A stretch of DNA of 64,000 bases from Anisodus tanguticus (lineage: Eukaryota > Streptophyta > Magnoliopsida > Solanales > Solanaceae). This document shows positions 54,501-64,000 of this stretch, one piece after another. The position numbers and the translations under genes were made by a program. Each line of letters begins with the position of its first letter. Within the stretch, counting starts at the first letter, position 1. The stretch spans positions 48,510,859-48,574,858 of the forward strand of contig CM067547.1 in assembly GCA_034509755.1 (NCBI GenBank). The letters are read 5' to 3'. The notes beneath the pieces are model-generated. The model ran no database searches. It saw nothing but the letters and a program-made list of their open reading frames with translations, and was not told where the DNA came from.

Positions 54501-55620
54501 TGGTTGGGCGTAACCGGATCATTTGTGATCTAGATACTCCGGCCTACTCCGGTTGCTTTGGCGATCGAGTGTCCAATTTCTTTATGCCTTTCTTTAGGCC
54601 TTCGGATCATTCGGGAGACGGAAACTCCGGCCCACCTTACTAGGTGTCCATTACTTTTCCTATGAAATGAATTTTGGCCCCACTCCGGTCGCCCGCAGAG
54701 GCTTTATATGACTAAGTGTCCAATATCATCATATCAAAGGAATTTTGGCCCACTCCGGTCACCCGGAGGCTTTGTATGATCGAGTGTCCAATATCATCCT
54801 ATCAAAGGAATTTTGGCCCACTCTAGTCGCCCGGAGGCTTTGTATGACCGAGTGTCCAATATCATCCTATGAAGGATCTTCTCGTCAAATAGTATGACAG
54901 CTCAACGTCTTTAGCTTTTAGTCTTCTTCCGTTATGATTGGTGCCCAGATAATTCTTGGCGCTTACTTAAGAGTGGTAAAAGTTTTCGAACAGTTAGTGG
55001 ATCTTTCTCCATAGTATGTGCGACCATACTTTACACACTTTAGTAATTACACTTAAAAGAACGGATCTTCTTAAGTCGTTTACAAAATCCAATCTTTAAA
55101 CGGAAAAGAAGATGAGATTAAACTTCTGATTTGTTAAAGCATAAGGAATATAAATTATTTTCATATTCCTCCTTACTTTAATCCATTTTTAATCAGACAT
55201 AATTTAATCTTTATTCTTGACAAGTAAAAAAAAACTACTTATCATTTAATCCTTATTCTTGACAAGTGAGAAAAATACTTATCCCAATTTCGGATTCTGG
55301 CTCACTTCAGTCACTTCATCAGACTGAGTGTCCATTTCCTTCTCACCATTATTCGGATCCTTTGTCTGGGACAGATATAGGCTTTCTGCTACAAGATAGA
55401 ATAACATCTTCACTCTTCTCCTCTTGTCCCAGTTGACATCCTCAGGCTCTCGTGAGCGCTTGTTCCCACCGAGTCTTGGTAGCGGTGACACCATGAACAC
55501 GTTCATCATCATCACTCTCTTCTACCAAAAAACCATTGCCATATCCAGATTTGGTCACACAACTTTTGACCGACATCTTTCGAACACTAATAGTAATACA
55601 ATACAAATATTGTCTTAAGT
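51551..55620 (-). pseudogene. decayed copia gag-pol
   Basis: Minus-strand remnants appear in copia order. There is a basic/acidic segment at 55.28-55.52 kb. Integrase core sequence lies at 53.83-54.02 kb (FIDDGTTYGILCLLKSKDEV). RNase H lies near 52.45-52.72 kb (DANWTSDLKNTKATS, then SKQTCID in a nearby frame), and a SRGMGLKP tail near 52.2 kb is typical of the copia C-terminus. No domain is intact, and RT is hard to trace. Confidence 0.65.
54650..54885. repeat. minisatellite inside copia internal region
   Basis: About three and a half units of roughly 69 bp repeat AATTTTGGCCCACTCCGGTC, CCGGAGGCTTTGTATGA and GAGTGTCCAATATCATCCTA. Confidence 0.85.
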
Positions 55621-56904
55621 TGTTGGGAGATTTTTGCTCTATGGTACTTTATAAAGCAGTACGGGAAGTATTTAACTATTACAAGTATTCGAAAGGATAA
55701 ACAAAGATTCAATAATTCAACCTGGAATCTGAAAATTACAATAGTTACACAAGTAAAAACTGGAAATTTCAGTTTTATAGAAGACGGAAAAATATAAATT
55801 GGTTTTTGCTGAGTCGAGTGTAGCACTCTGTCCTTAAGACAATATTGCCCCGTATGTATCCTTTATACGTCCTGGACAATTTGTCTCCCAAGATAAAACA
55901 GCAATGAAACCCTTGAGCAAAGGAAACTCAAGAGCTACCGTGAAGAATATTGAGTAACGAAATGATGCTTGGAAGTTGTAGGAAGAAAACTATTTCGGTT
56001 GTGTATTTTCGTGCAATCCTTTTTTTCGCATCTGTTTCGTATTTTCGTGCATATGTCTTAGTGCTCAACAATGGTGTAAGGGGGTGTTTATATAGGTGAG
56101 GGAGGGGCTATTTATTGCTGAAAATCGCCTCCATAATAGCCAAATAATGGCCATTATGGAGGTAGTAAAGTCACGAACATAAATGGGAGAAAGACCAACT
56201 GTTTTGGCCATTATAGGAGGAGTAATTCAGCCAAAATAAATGGCTGAATTGAGTGCTTGGCATTTCTGTTTTTGACCGTCGAAATTTCGATTTTCCGGAA
56301 ACTTCGGGGACCAAAGCGTACATCTTGAAACTTCGGGGACCAAACCGCACATCCGAAAGAATTCGGTCCAAGCGTATATCGAAACTTCGGGATCAAGCGT
56401 ACTTCGGCAAAGTTTTTTCGGCCTAAAAAGATAATATCGAAGACCCACGGCCCACGACCCACGACCCGTGACCCGTGAACCCGGAACTCGAAACCGAACC
56501 GGACCGGACGGACGGGACGGGCAAGGCGGCGGCGGCGTGCGTGTGGTCTTTCCTCGAACCGAAGACATCTAGGTCCTCCCTCCTTTAAACACATGGGATA
56601 CCCCTTGGGGTCCCAAACCCCAAACCAATTTCGAATCTTATATACACAACAATTCTTTCTTCCTCTACCAATGAGGGAGAATTACACACAATACCACACT
56701 TTTCATGCTTCAAACACCTTACTTCGTGAACCAATATCTCTTTCATTTCTCAATGAAATTTGACGATTCTTGGCCCTACGGTTATCTACGTACTTAGTAG
56801 ATCATGCATGTGTGAAGAACCGGATTCTCCAACATACGTTACACTAGTGTTTAAGCCGTTAAAGTTGGTCGGTCGCAACTCCCGCCAAAGGCAAATTTCC
56901 AACA
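55621..56904 (-). repeat. 5' LTR of the 50.3-56.9 kb copia element
   Basis: This LTR is 1284 bp and colinear with the partner. The sequence following its inner end (ACTTAAGACAATATTTG, minus) is not a recognisable tRNA-Met primer site. Confidence 0.92.
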
Positions 56905-56928
56905 TTAATTTCATCTGGACGTGGATAT

Positions 56929-56985
56929 AGAAGATTCGTAGGTTGAGTCCAACTTGTTTGGGGTCGCGACATAGTTTATTGGTTG
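56929..56985 (+). mobile_element. Au SINE fragment
   Basis: AAGATTCGTAGGTTGAGTCC and CAACTTGTTTGGGGTCGCGA followed by CATAGTTT match the 3' part of Au SINEs. Confidence 0.6.
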
Positions 56986-57174
56986 TTCTAGTACAATATT
57001 GACGATCTCACAAAGATGCAATTTCAGTGAACGGAATCGATCCTCTTTGATTGTACAAGAATATGTGGAGCTCAGCATGACTTGAAGCACAAAGAACCTT
57101 CATATTATTATTTGTCAGCACCGGTTGATTGGTTGGTATTCTTGTTTCGGAATCTTGATGTCGTCGTAAAAGAC

Positions 57175-57260
57175 TGAAGTTCAGCCCTCTTCTAGATTGA
57201 ATTTAGTGTTCCACCTTTACTTTAATGTTAATCCAGATATATGAAGAGGGCTGAACTTCA
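57175..57260. repeat. 18-bp perfect inverted repeat
   Basis: TGAAGTTCAGCCCTCTTC (57175-57192) and its exact inverse (57243-57260) are separated by 50 bp, so the transcript could fold into a hairpin. It lies in intron 1 of the WDR70 pseudogene. Confidence 0.85.
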
Positions 57261-60200
57261 ATCCACCTTTACCAATTTCAAAAAATAAATAAATTATATG
57301 CACATGCATCTTAAAGGGGGTTTTGAACTTGCAAACAAGATCCTGTTTGAATTTGGTTATCTAATCAAAATGTTATAGTGCTTATTGTTACTGCGGTTTG
57401 AATCGTTGTGCTTGATCAAGTGAGGGTGTGTCTCCATGCAGTATGGGAATTAAGAGAGAATCTTTTGTCCTCATCTTAAATCTTCCTTTCTTTATCTTCC
57501 TAGAGGGTCTTTCGAAACAGATGTTTTCTGATGCTTTTGAGTTTTGGCAGGTTGTTTCTGCTCTTGCTGTGGATCATTCAGGATCAAGGGTTCTCTCTAG
57601 TAGCTATGACTACACTGTTCGTATGTATGACTTTCAAGGAATGAATGCTCGGTTACAGTCGTTTAGACAGATGGAACCATCTGAAGGGCATCAAGTTCGT
57701 AGTTTGAGCTGGAGTCCAACAGCAGACCGGTTTTTATGTGTTACTGGGTCAGCCCAAGCAAAGGTGCTAGTCTAATCATGGTTCTGTACTCTAATTAATA
57801 GAGGCTATATGCATATGTGTGGTTTAACTTGATTTATCTCTTTTCGTATTTCAGATCTATGATCGCGATGGACTTACACTTGGGGAATTTGTTAGAGGAG
57901 ACATGTATATACGTGATCTTAAGAATACGAAAGGTCATATATCTAGATTGACATGTGGAGAATGGAACCCCAAAACAAAGGAGACAATTTTAACATCGTC
58001 GTAGGATGGTTCGTTGCACATGTAGGATGTCAATGACTTTAAGAGTCAAAAGCAGGTTTGTGTTCTGCAGTAAATAGACATATAACATAGCATAGTGGAT
58101 AACTGGATATCTTTTATAGACTGTTACAACATGCGCTATTGAGTGACTAGAGGAAGGACCACATTTCATCTGTTTTGGATGATAATGTGACCTATAGTGC
58201 AACCCTTATTGGAGGCATTTGGTCATTTCCTTTATTCGGGCCATTGAGATACTCTTATACTCCTATTAAGTTTTTTTCTTTATGGAGGATGAATCTCCTT
58301 TTTACATAAATGTTGAAAAAAAGAGGCACTGGGGTGGGATGGGAGAGGTTAGATGAATTGTTGAGCAGGATGATACGAAGTACATCATTTGTTAATATCT
58401 TAATAAAGTTGCTAAATATGGGATGCGCTATGGCCTACAGCAACGCAACTATGGTTAAATCAAACACTAGGGTAATACCTTACTGCCTCTAGAATGTGAC
58501 ACCATTTTTACCTTTCGTTTTAACCTCCTTTTTTGGGGTCAATTTACCCCCTAACTCCAATTATCCCCTTTGGGGCCTGGAACAGGGGATCTTCCTTGCA
58601 CTTCATTGACCAAAACAACATCGATGTTCTTGTTGCTGTTATCGTAGTTGTTTTCTTGACGATAACAATTTCCGGCCTGAACCTATGCCTGATTGGGACT
58701 AGCTTCACTTTGTAGGTTATTAAACCAAAACTTGTTCGGCCTGGAGAGTTCATGTAACGACATGTGCTTGGGATCGGGAAGGAAAAAGCATTGCCGGTGG
58801 TGTAGGAGATGGTTCTATACAGGTATTTCCCTTACAGACAGTGTTAAAATGATCATTTCTCAATTTTCTGTGTTTGTTTGTCACAACCCATCCTTGCTCA
58901 TATGGACTTTTCTTTAAGATATGGAATCTTAAACCTGGATGGGGAAGCATGCCAGATATATATGTAGCAAATACCCACTCAGATGATATTACAGGAGTCA
59001 AGTTCTCATGTGACGGGCGGATACTATTGTCAAGATGTTTTGATGGTTCCTTAAAGGTATAAGTAAAGTCTCTAAGTGAGCCTGCTTTTTAGTTTGTAAC
59101 TGCATTCATCTTCTCTGAATGAATAATAATCTTCACTTGGCTTCATAGGTTTGGGATTTGCACCAGATGAAAGAACCCTTGAAAGTGTTCGATGATCTCC
59201 CAAATAATTATGCTCAAACTAACATTGCGTTTAGTCCTGATGAACAACTATTTATAACCGGCATATCTATTGAGAAAGATGGGACTACTGGAGGAATGCT
59301 ATGCTTCTTTGATCGAGGAAAGCTAGAGCTAGTGTCAAGAGTTGGAATATCTCCTACTTACAGTGTTGTGCAGTGTGGCTGGCACCCTAGGTTGAATCAG
59401 TTATTTTCTGATGACTCCTAATCTAGCAAATATTCCATCAGGTCACTTGATTATTACTACACATGTTGTGACCGCCTTGAATATCATGAAGTGGGAAATA
59501 TATTCTTATAACCATACTGTAATGTGTTTTCTTGAACCTGCTTCCCATAAAAATCATCATCCTTGGAATGAAAGAATAGGTATATGTAGTTTTAGAAGCT
59601 TGTTTCCCAACTTCCCATTTTTATTTCCCACCTTCCCCTTTTTATTTCCCACCTTAGAATGCATGAAGGTTGAGATATTGGTCTAAAAATTTTCCTTTTA
59701 TTTTAGATCTTTGCGACAGTTGGGGATAAACATGAAGGTGGAACACACATTTTATATGATCCAACATTAAGTGAAAGAGGAGCACTAGTTTGTGTTGCTC
59801 GTGCACCCAGGAAAAAGTCTATTGATGATTTCTTGGCAGAGCCAGTTATTCATAATCCACATGCATTGCCCTTATTTAGAGATCAACCTAGCCGCAAGCG
59901 TCAGCGAGATAAAGTATTGAAGGATCCACTGAAGTCTCATAAACCTGAGCAGCCAATAACAGGACCAGGTTTTGGTGGTAAACTTGGTTCAACCAAGGGA
60001 AGCTTGTTGACACAATACCTTTTTAAGGTAATATCCTTATTAGCAATGTATATATCAGTTATAATTTGTTTGAATGGAGCGAAAAGAACCAGCATCTGTG
60101 GTTATGGTAAGTCTGGTCTTTTCTTTGTTCTTTGCTTTATTTTCCTTTTATCTACTCTAGATGTTTGGTTTCTGGAAGAGAAAAAGTGGAGTAACAAAGA

Positions 60201-61070
60201 TTTGACAGCATGCCTTCATTTTTGTTGAAAGTCAATGCTAACTCGTGTATCTTGAGACCTAAGTTATCCATCTGTCAGTAACTGTATCCCTTCATCTCAA
60301 ATATATAATCAACCCACTACTGTCAACTCAATATTATGGAGAGAGTGCTTCTTATTTGGATTTTAAGTACGATCACGTAAGTAGCTTACTTCAGCCTCAT
60401 TTTGCCAGGAAATGCAACTGCTGTAGCAAGGAAATAATAGCCAACTGCACCTGGTGACGTGTAGGAAATTATCTGTGTGTATACTATTTACATTCATGTG
60501 AAGTTAGAGACCTGGTTTCTGCATGTTTAGACCATGATTTGTGTTTTTAAGTTTGTGCTTCAATAAAATTCGGTGTTTACCTGAACAAGTGGAGATGGAT
60601 GCTCTTTGAGAATTTTATCTCTCGTCCGTTTCGCAATTGAGAGGGAAAAAGTTTCCTCTTGGGGTCTTCCTTTATATTGCTGTAGAATCAATAGATCTGT
60701 GTTTTCTCCCCTCTTCCCAAATAAAATAGAACTACATAGTCTACTTTATTTCAGTTGTTACTCTTCACTCCCTTTTATCTTCTCTTTTCCACATATTTAA
60801 AGCCTGGTTGAATTGACCGATCTTTTTGCATGTTCTTGCAGCAAGGTGGCTTGATAAAGGAGACTTGGATGGAGGAAGATCCTAGAGAAGCAATCTTGAA
60901 GCATGCTGATGCGACTGCAAAAGATCCAAAATTCATTGCTCCAGCATATGCTGATACATAGCCTGAGACACTCTTTGCAGAGCCGGATGCCGAAGAAGAA
61001 GATAAGTAATCTACATGTTTCCAAATGCTTCTCTGCATTTTCTATTGCAATTTGTGTAGTACTTGGTACC

Positions 61071-61230
61071 CAGTAAAGTTGTTGCCATGTGACCATGAGG
61101 TCATGAGTTCAAGCCGTGTAAACAACCTCTTACATAAATATGAGTTAAGACTGCGTACGATAAACCCTTGTGGTCCGGCCCTTCCCCTGACCCCGCGCAT
61201 AGCGGGAGCTTAGTGCACCAGGCAGCCCTT
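61071..61230 (+). mobile_element. tRNA-derived SINE with 11-bp target duplication
   Basis: It has a tRNA-like head (AAGTTGTTGCCATGTGACCA, box B GAGTTCAAGCC), then TTGTGGTCCGGCCCTTCCCC and CGCGCATAGCGGGAGCTTAG. TACTTGGTACC flanks it at 61060-61070 and 61231-61241. It inserted just past the WDR70 stop codon. Confidence 0.92.
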
Positions 61231-61493
61231 TACTTGGTACCTCATTGTAATTTGTCATTTTCCTGCTCTTCATACAATGATAAAACCAGACTACCAGAAG
61301 TTGTAAGTGTAAGAATTGATTCCTTAATTAATCTTCTTCCAAATAGTACAATATATACAAGTATAATATCATTTGTCTTATGAACGACTAATCTACCTTA
61401 CCTAAATTATAAGATGCTACTTAATTACAAAATATTACATTATCAATCAATAGTAATGAATGGATGTAATTATGGGATTGCCCCATAATTACT

Positions 61494-62407
61494 CTAACAG
61501 TCCCCCGCAGTATTAGATGGAGGTTCTCGGATGCTGAGACTGTCCATGAAATCATCAAAGAGTACGAGCGGAAGCCCTTTTGTGAAGATGTCAGCTATCT
61601 GATAACGAGGCGGTACATGTAGAACACGGACTTGACCACGGATAATTTTTTCTCGAACAAATAAGATATCTATTTCAATGTGTTTCGTGCGTTGATGTTG
61701 AACATGATTGTCAGATAAGTAGACCGCACTCACATTGTCACAATAGACCAATATTGCCTTGTCAAGAAGACACTAGAGCTCCAGTAGTAGATTACGGAGC
61801 CAACAGGATTCAGCAACAGCATTGACCACCCCTTGGTATTCTGCCTCTGCACTTGACCAAGACAGTGTTGACTTACGTTTAGAGGACCATGAAATGAGAT
61901 TGTCTCCCAAGAACACACAATAGCCGGAAGTGAACGACGTGTGTCTGGGCAGCCACCCCAATCCGCATCAATATAGGTAGAAAGACTCGAGATGGAGGAT
62001 TTATACAGATGAAGTCCGAAATGAAGAGTACCTTTAACATACTGCAGAATCCTCTTGAGAGCCCCCATATGTTCTTCCTTCGGATCATGCATGTGTAAAC
62101 AAACTTGTTGGACCGCACAGAAAATATCAGGTCTCGTAAAAGTCAGATACTGCAATGCACCTGCAAGGCTGCGATAATGCGTAGGGTCAATGTATGGAGT
62201 ACCTGCAGCGTTACTCAACTTCGCCTTAGTGTCAACTAGAGTATGTGATGGTTTGCAGGAAGACATCCATGCTTTGTCAATTATCTCCTCGGCATATTTC
62301 TTTTGACCGAGAAACAGACCACCTGCATAGTGAGTGACAGCAATGCCAAGAAAATAATTCAACGGACCTAAGTCCTTCATTGCAAATTCAGCCGCAAGAA
62401 GGGACAT
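61494..62407 (-). pseudogene. copia RT end and RNase H
   Basis: Two minus-strand frames cover FAMKDLGPLNYFLGIAVTHY, YRSLAGALQYLTFTRPDIFC, RILQYVKGTLHFGLHLY and YIDADWGGCPDTRRS, then AEYQGVVNAVAESCWLRNLL and YCDNVSAVYLSDNHVQHQRT. The tail runs KHIEIDILFVREKI ... IADIFTKGL. Breaks lie near 61.93 and 61.74 kb. The family matches the copy at 34 kb. Confidence 0.9.
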
Positions 62408-62413
62408 GTTAGA

Positions 62414-62815
62414 CTAACGAAGTGAATTTGATGAGGCTGTGAGAATAATGTCATCCACATACAGAAGTATATATGCCATGTCAGTGCCCTTCCTATAAAT
62501 AAATAGTGACTGATCTGACTTGCTGTGAGAGAATTCCAATTTGGAAACAAATCCTGCAAACCTATTATACCATGCCTTCAGAGCTTGTTTCAGACCATAT
62601 AAAGATTTTCTCAACATGCACACATGATCTGGACGGGTAGGATCGCGAAACCCCAATGGCTGATGCATGTATACCGTTTCCTGCAAGTGGCCATGTAAAA
62701 ATGCATTCTTGACATCCAACTGATGAATGGACCAAGATTTGCAAAGTGTCAGGCTAAGAACAGTCCTGATAGTTGTTAGCTTGACTACCGGACTGAATGT
62801 TTCACCGCAATCCAC
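62414..62815 (-). pseudogene. copia reverse transcriptase N-terminal part
   Basis: The 133-codon frame runs DCGETFSPVVKLTTIRTVLS, HQLDVKNAFLHGHLQETVYM, RKSLYGLKQALKAWYNRF, then the catalytic LLYVDDIILTASSN. A stop separates it from the rest of RT at 62.41 kb, and stops lie upstream near 62.83 kb (VGDGRS-stop). Confidence 0.92.
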
Positions 62816-63073
62816 TCCAACCAGTTAAGACCTGCCATCACCAACAAGACGAGCTTTGTATCTCGCAAAAGAACTATCAGAATTCTTTTTATGGCAAAAA
62901 ACCCACATAGATCGAATTATGTTCATGTTAGATGGACGTGGTACGTCTTATTTTGAATAAGAGTGGTAAATTCATCTAACATGGCAACTTTCCAATTCGG
63001 GTCGGATAAGACAACTTTGGGATTTTTTGGTATGGGTGATGGTTGGACTGATGTGGTTAGGTTAAAATTGTGT

Positions 63074-63919
63074 TTAGGTCAAACAAATCATGTGCATTGC
63101 ACGGGTTTCCATGGTCTGTGGTGGAACAGTTGGGCCATTGGATAGTTGGGTGGTTGCGGGATTTTGGGTCGGGGCAGTGGGCTCGATACTAGATTGGGCC
63201 AGTGTGTCACGAGATGGGGCTTGTAAGACGGGTAGAGGTGTACATGTTTCTCGTTGTTGGGCCGGCCTGCTACCAAATGTGGATTGGGCCGAGACAGAGG
63301 GAAGAGAGACAATGGCCTCAGTTACTTGGTTCAGCCCATTCACATTTTGTGGTTGGGTCAAGTTGTGAGGCCGCGGGTTTGGTGATGGCCCTACACTATT
63401 ATTTTGAGAGTTTAGATGATACCTCAAAATTGGATGAATTTTGTCGTCCAGAAAATCATATGAAGGTGAGGATGTCGCTCGAGATGTTGCAAATGGGAAG
63501 GTGGATTCATCAAAGATGACATGACGAGAAATAATGATTTTTCCACTTGACATATCAAAACACTTATATCCCCTATGATTTTGTGGGTACCCCAAAAACA
63601 CGCAAGGGGTAGAACGGGCCTGAAGTTTGTGAATGGTGGTGGATGGAAATAAGGGATAACACAAACACCCAAAAACCCGTAAATGTGTAACTGATGGGAA
63701 ACAGTGGTATAATACCTGAGTGGGTGACACATTGGAGATTAGTTTACTAGGAAGAATATTTAAAAGATATGTATCTATTTGAAGGGCATGGTGCCAAAAA
63801 TTTAGTGGTGTGGACGAATGCACAAGGATAGAGTGAGTCATATTGTTGATTGTTCGAATCTTTCTTTCGACTTTCCCATTTTGAGAAGAGGTATGTGGAT
63901 ATGAAATACGTACGTACAT
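63074..63919 (-). pseudogene. copia integrase C-terminal half
   Basis: The frame begins in the integrase core (SYPHTSSQNGKVERKIRTIN), then FWHHALQIDTYLLNILPSKL, THLRVFGCLCYP and CVFLGYPQNHRGYKCFD, followed by a Pro/Ser/Thr-rich linker and a stop at 63074. The linker normally leads into RT; here several stops lie between 62.83 and 63.07 kb. Confidence 0.92.
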
Positions 63920-64000
63920 TCCATTTTGGTGACAAAAATCTTGAAATTGGGCATTTATAAATTCCCCCCATTGTTACATTGAAAACATTTAATGGATTTG

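Larger units (their letters stand above)
50273..56904 (-). mobile_element. Ty1/copia LTR retrotransposon
   Basis: LTRs at 50273-51550 and 55621-56904 begin TGTTGGGAGATTTTTGC and end ATTTCCAACA (plus orientation). Both flanks carry TTAAT (50268-50272, 56905-56909). Minus orientation is indicated by the purine tract AAGAGGGGAT next to the left LTR, by a TATATAAATA box in the LTRs and by the coding remnants. It lies in intron 1 of the WDR70 pseudogene. Confidence 0.93.
49660..61009 (+). pseudogene. WDR70 (gastrulation-defective 1-like WD40 protein) pseudogene
   Basis: Eight exons are traceable: 49660-49817, 57551-57763, 57855-58055, 58716-58822, 58919-59056, 59149-59400, 59707-60027 and 60842-61009. 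Residue blocks match the nuclear WD40 protein WDR70: DGEMIGPPP; SALAVDHSGSRVLSSSYDYT; DRDGLTLGEFVRGDMYIRDL; WNLKPGWGSMPDIYVANTHS; GGMLCFFDRGKLELVSRVGI; APRKKSIDDFLAEPVIHNPH; and the C-terminal PITGPGFGGKLGSTKGSLLT. Damage includes stops in exon 1 (after PPP) and exon 3 (two), a shift and a stop in exon 4, and a stop in exon 8 near 60959. Exon 1 is truncated at its 5' side. A 6.6-kb copia element and an RTE tail occupy the first intron. The retained introns show it arose by DNA duplication, not retroposition. Confidence 0.93.
61308..64000 (-). mobile_element. Ty1/copia element, cut by the window edge
   Basis: A 3' LTR of about 190 bp (61308-61499; minus start TGTTAGAGTAATTATGGGG) is preceded by a purine tract ending GCGGGGGAC. 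Upstream on the minus strand lie RNase H, RT and the C-terminal half of integrase, and the element continues past 64000. Confidence 0.88.

Noticed and set aside
58310..58753. ORFs of about 60-70 codons in the WDR70 intron between exons 3 and 4
   Set aside because: No family resemblance; they lie between well-defined exons.
63090..63519. Plus-strand ORFs of 92 and 105 codons at 63.1-63.5 kb
   Set aside because: They are the reverse shadow of the copia integrase linker on the minus strand.

Overview
This window is nuclear DNA of a flowering plant, almost certainly Solanaceae; the genus cannot be fixed from the sequence. The evidence is spliceosomal introns, plant genes (SUVR-type, TOM9, WDR70), short interspersed elements with (TTG)n tails, an Au SINE, and an endogenous pararetrovirus whose layout fits the tobacco vein clearing virus group (Solendovirus). 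Most of the 64 kb is transposable-element DNA. I see only one clearly intact ordinary gene, TOM9.

Layout. 0-6 kb: a Stowaway MITE, then a minus-strand gene with a DUF1985 exon and about five amplified copies of a basic, NLS-like exon, then a hAT-like element filled by a G-rich minisatellite. 6.5-7.2 kb: a solo LTR. 8.2-8.4 kb: an RTE/SINE tail with a 20-bp target-site duplication. 9-14.7 kb (minus): a SUVR-like gene that keeps the WIYLD N-terminus but has no SET domain; its introns and upstream region hold a U6 pseudogene, hAT and Tourist MITEs, an Au SINE and a local duplication. 15.0-18.2 kb: a hAT transposon with a decayed transposase and a perfect 8-bp target-site duplication. 19.26-27.95 kb (minus): a Ty3/gypsy element with flanking AAATT, a gutted pol, and an intron-containing antisense plant-mobile-domain gene. 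A second hAT element is nested in it.

28-36 kb: a likely copia solo LTR, a 5'-truncated RTE LINE, several SINEs, a copia 3' fragment and a TRIM. 36.3-39.4 kb (minus): an unidentified exon, a seven-fold repeat array carrying a partial TOM9 copy, and TOM9 itself. 40.4-49.26 kb: a nearly full-length pararetrovirus genome lying between two (TA)n tracts. It encodes two small coiled-coil proteins, a movement/coat protein, protease-RT-RNase H and a transactivator, followed by a promoter/leader and a possible tRNA-Met primer site. All large viral genes carry frameshifts or stops.

49.6-61.0 kb: a WDR70 pseudogene split by a 6.6-kb Ty1/copia element (flanking TTAAT). 61.1-64 kb: a tRNA-derived SINE, then a minus-strand copia element that runs off the window.

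The main value of the region is as a layered insertion record: target-site duplications, nested insertions and one empty/filled site pair allow relative dating. The items most worth a second look are the virus copy opened at its primer site inside a TA microsatellite, the SET-less SUVR reading frame, the antisense captured gene in the gypsy element, and the repeated-exon DUF1985 gene.
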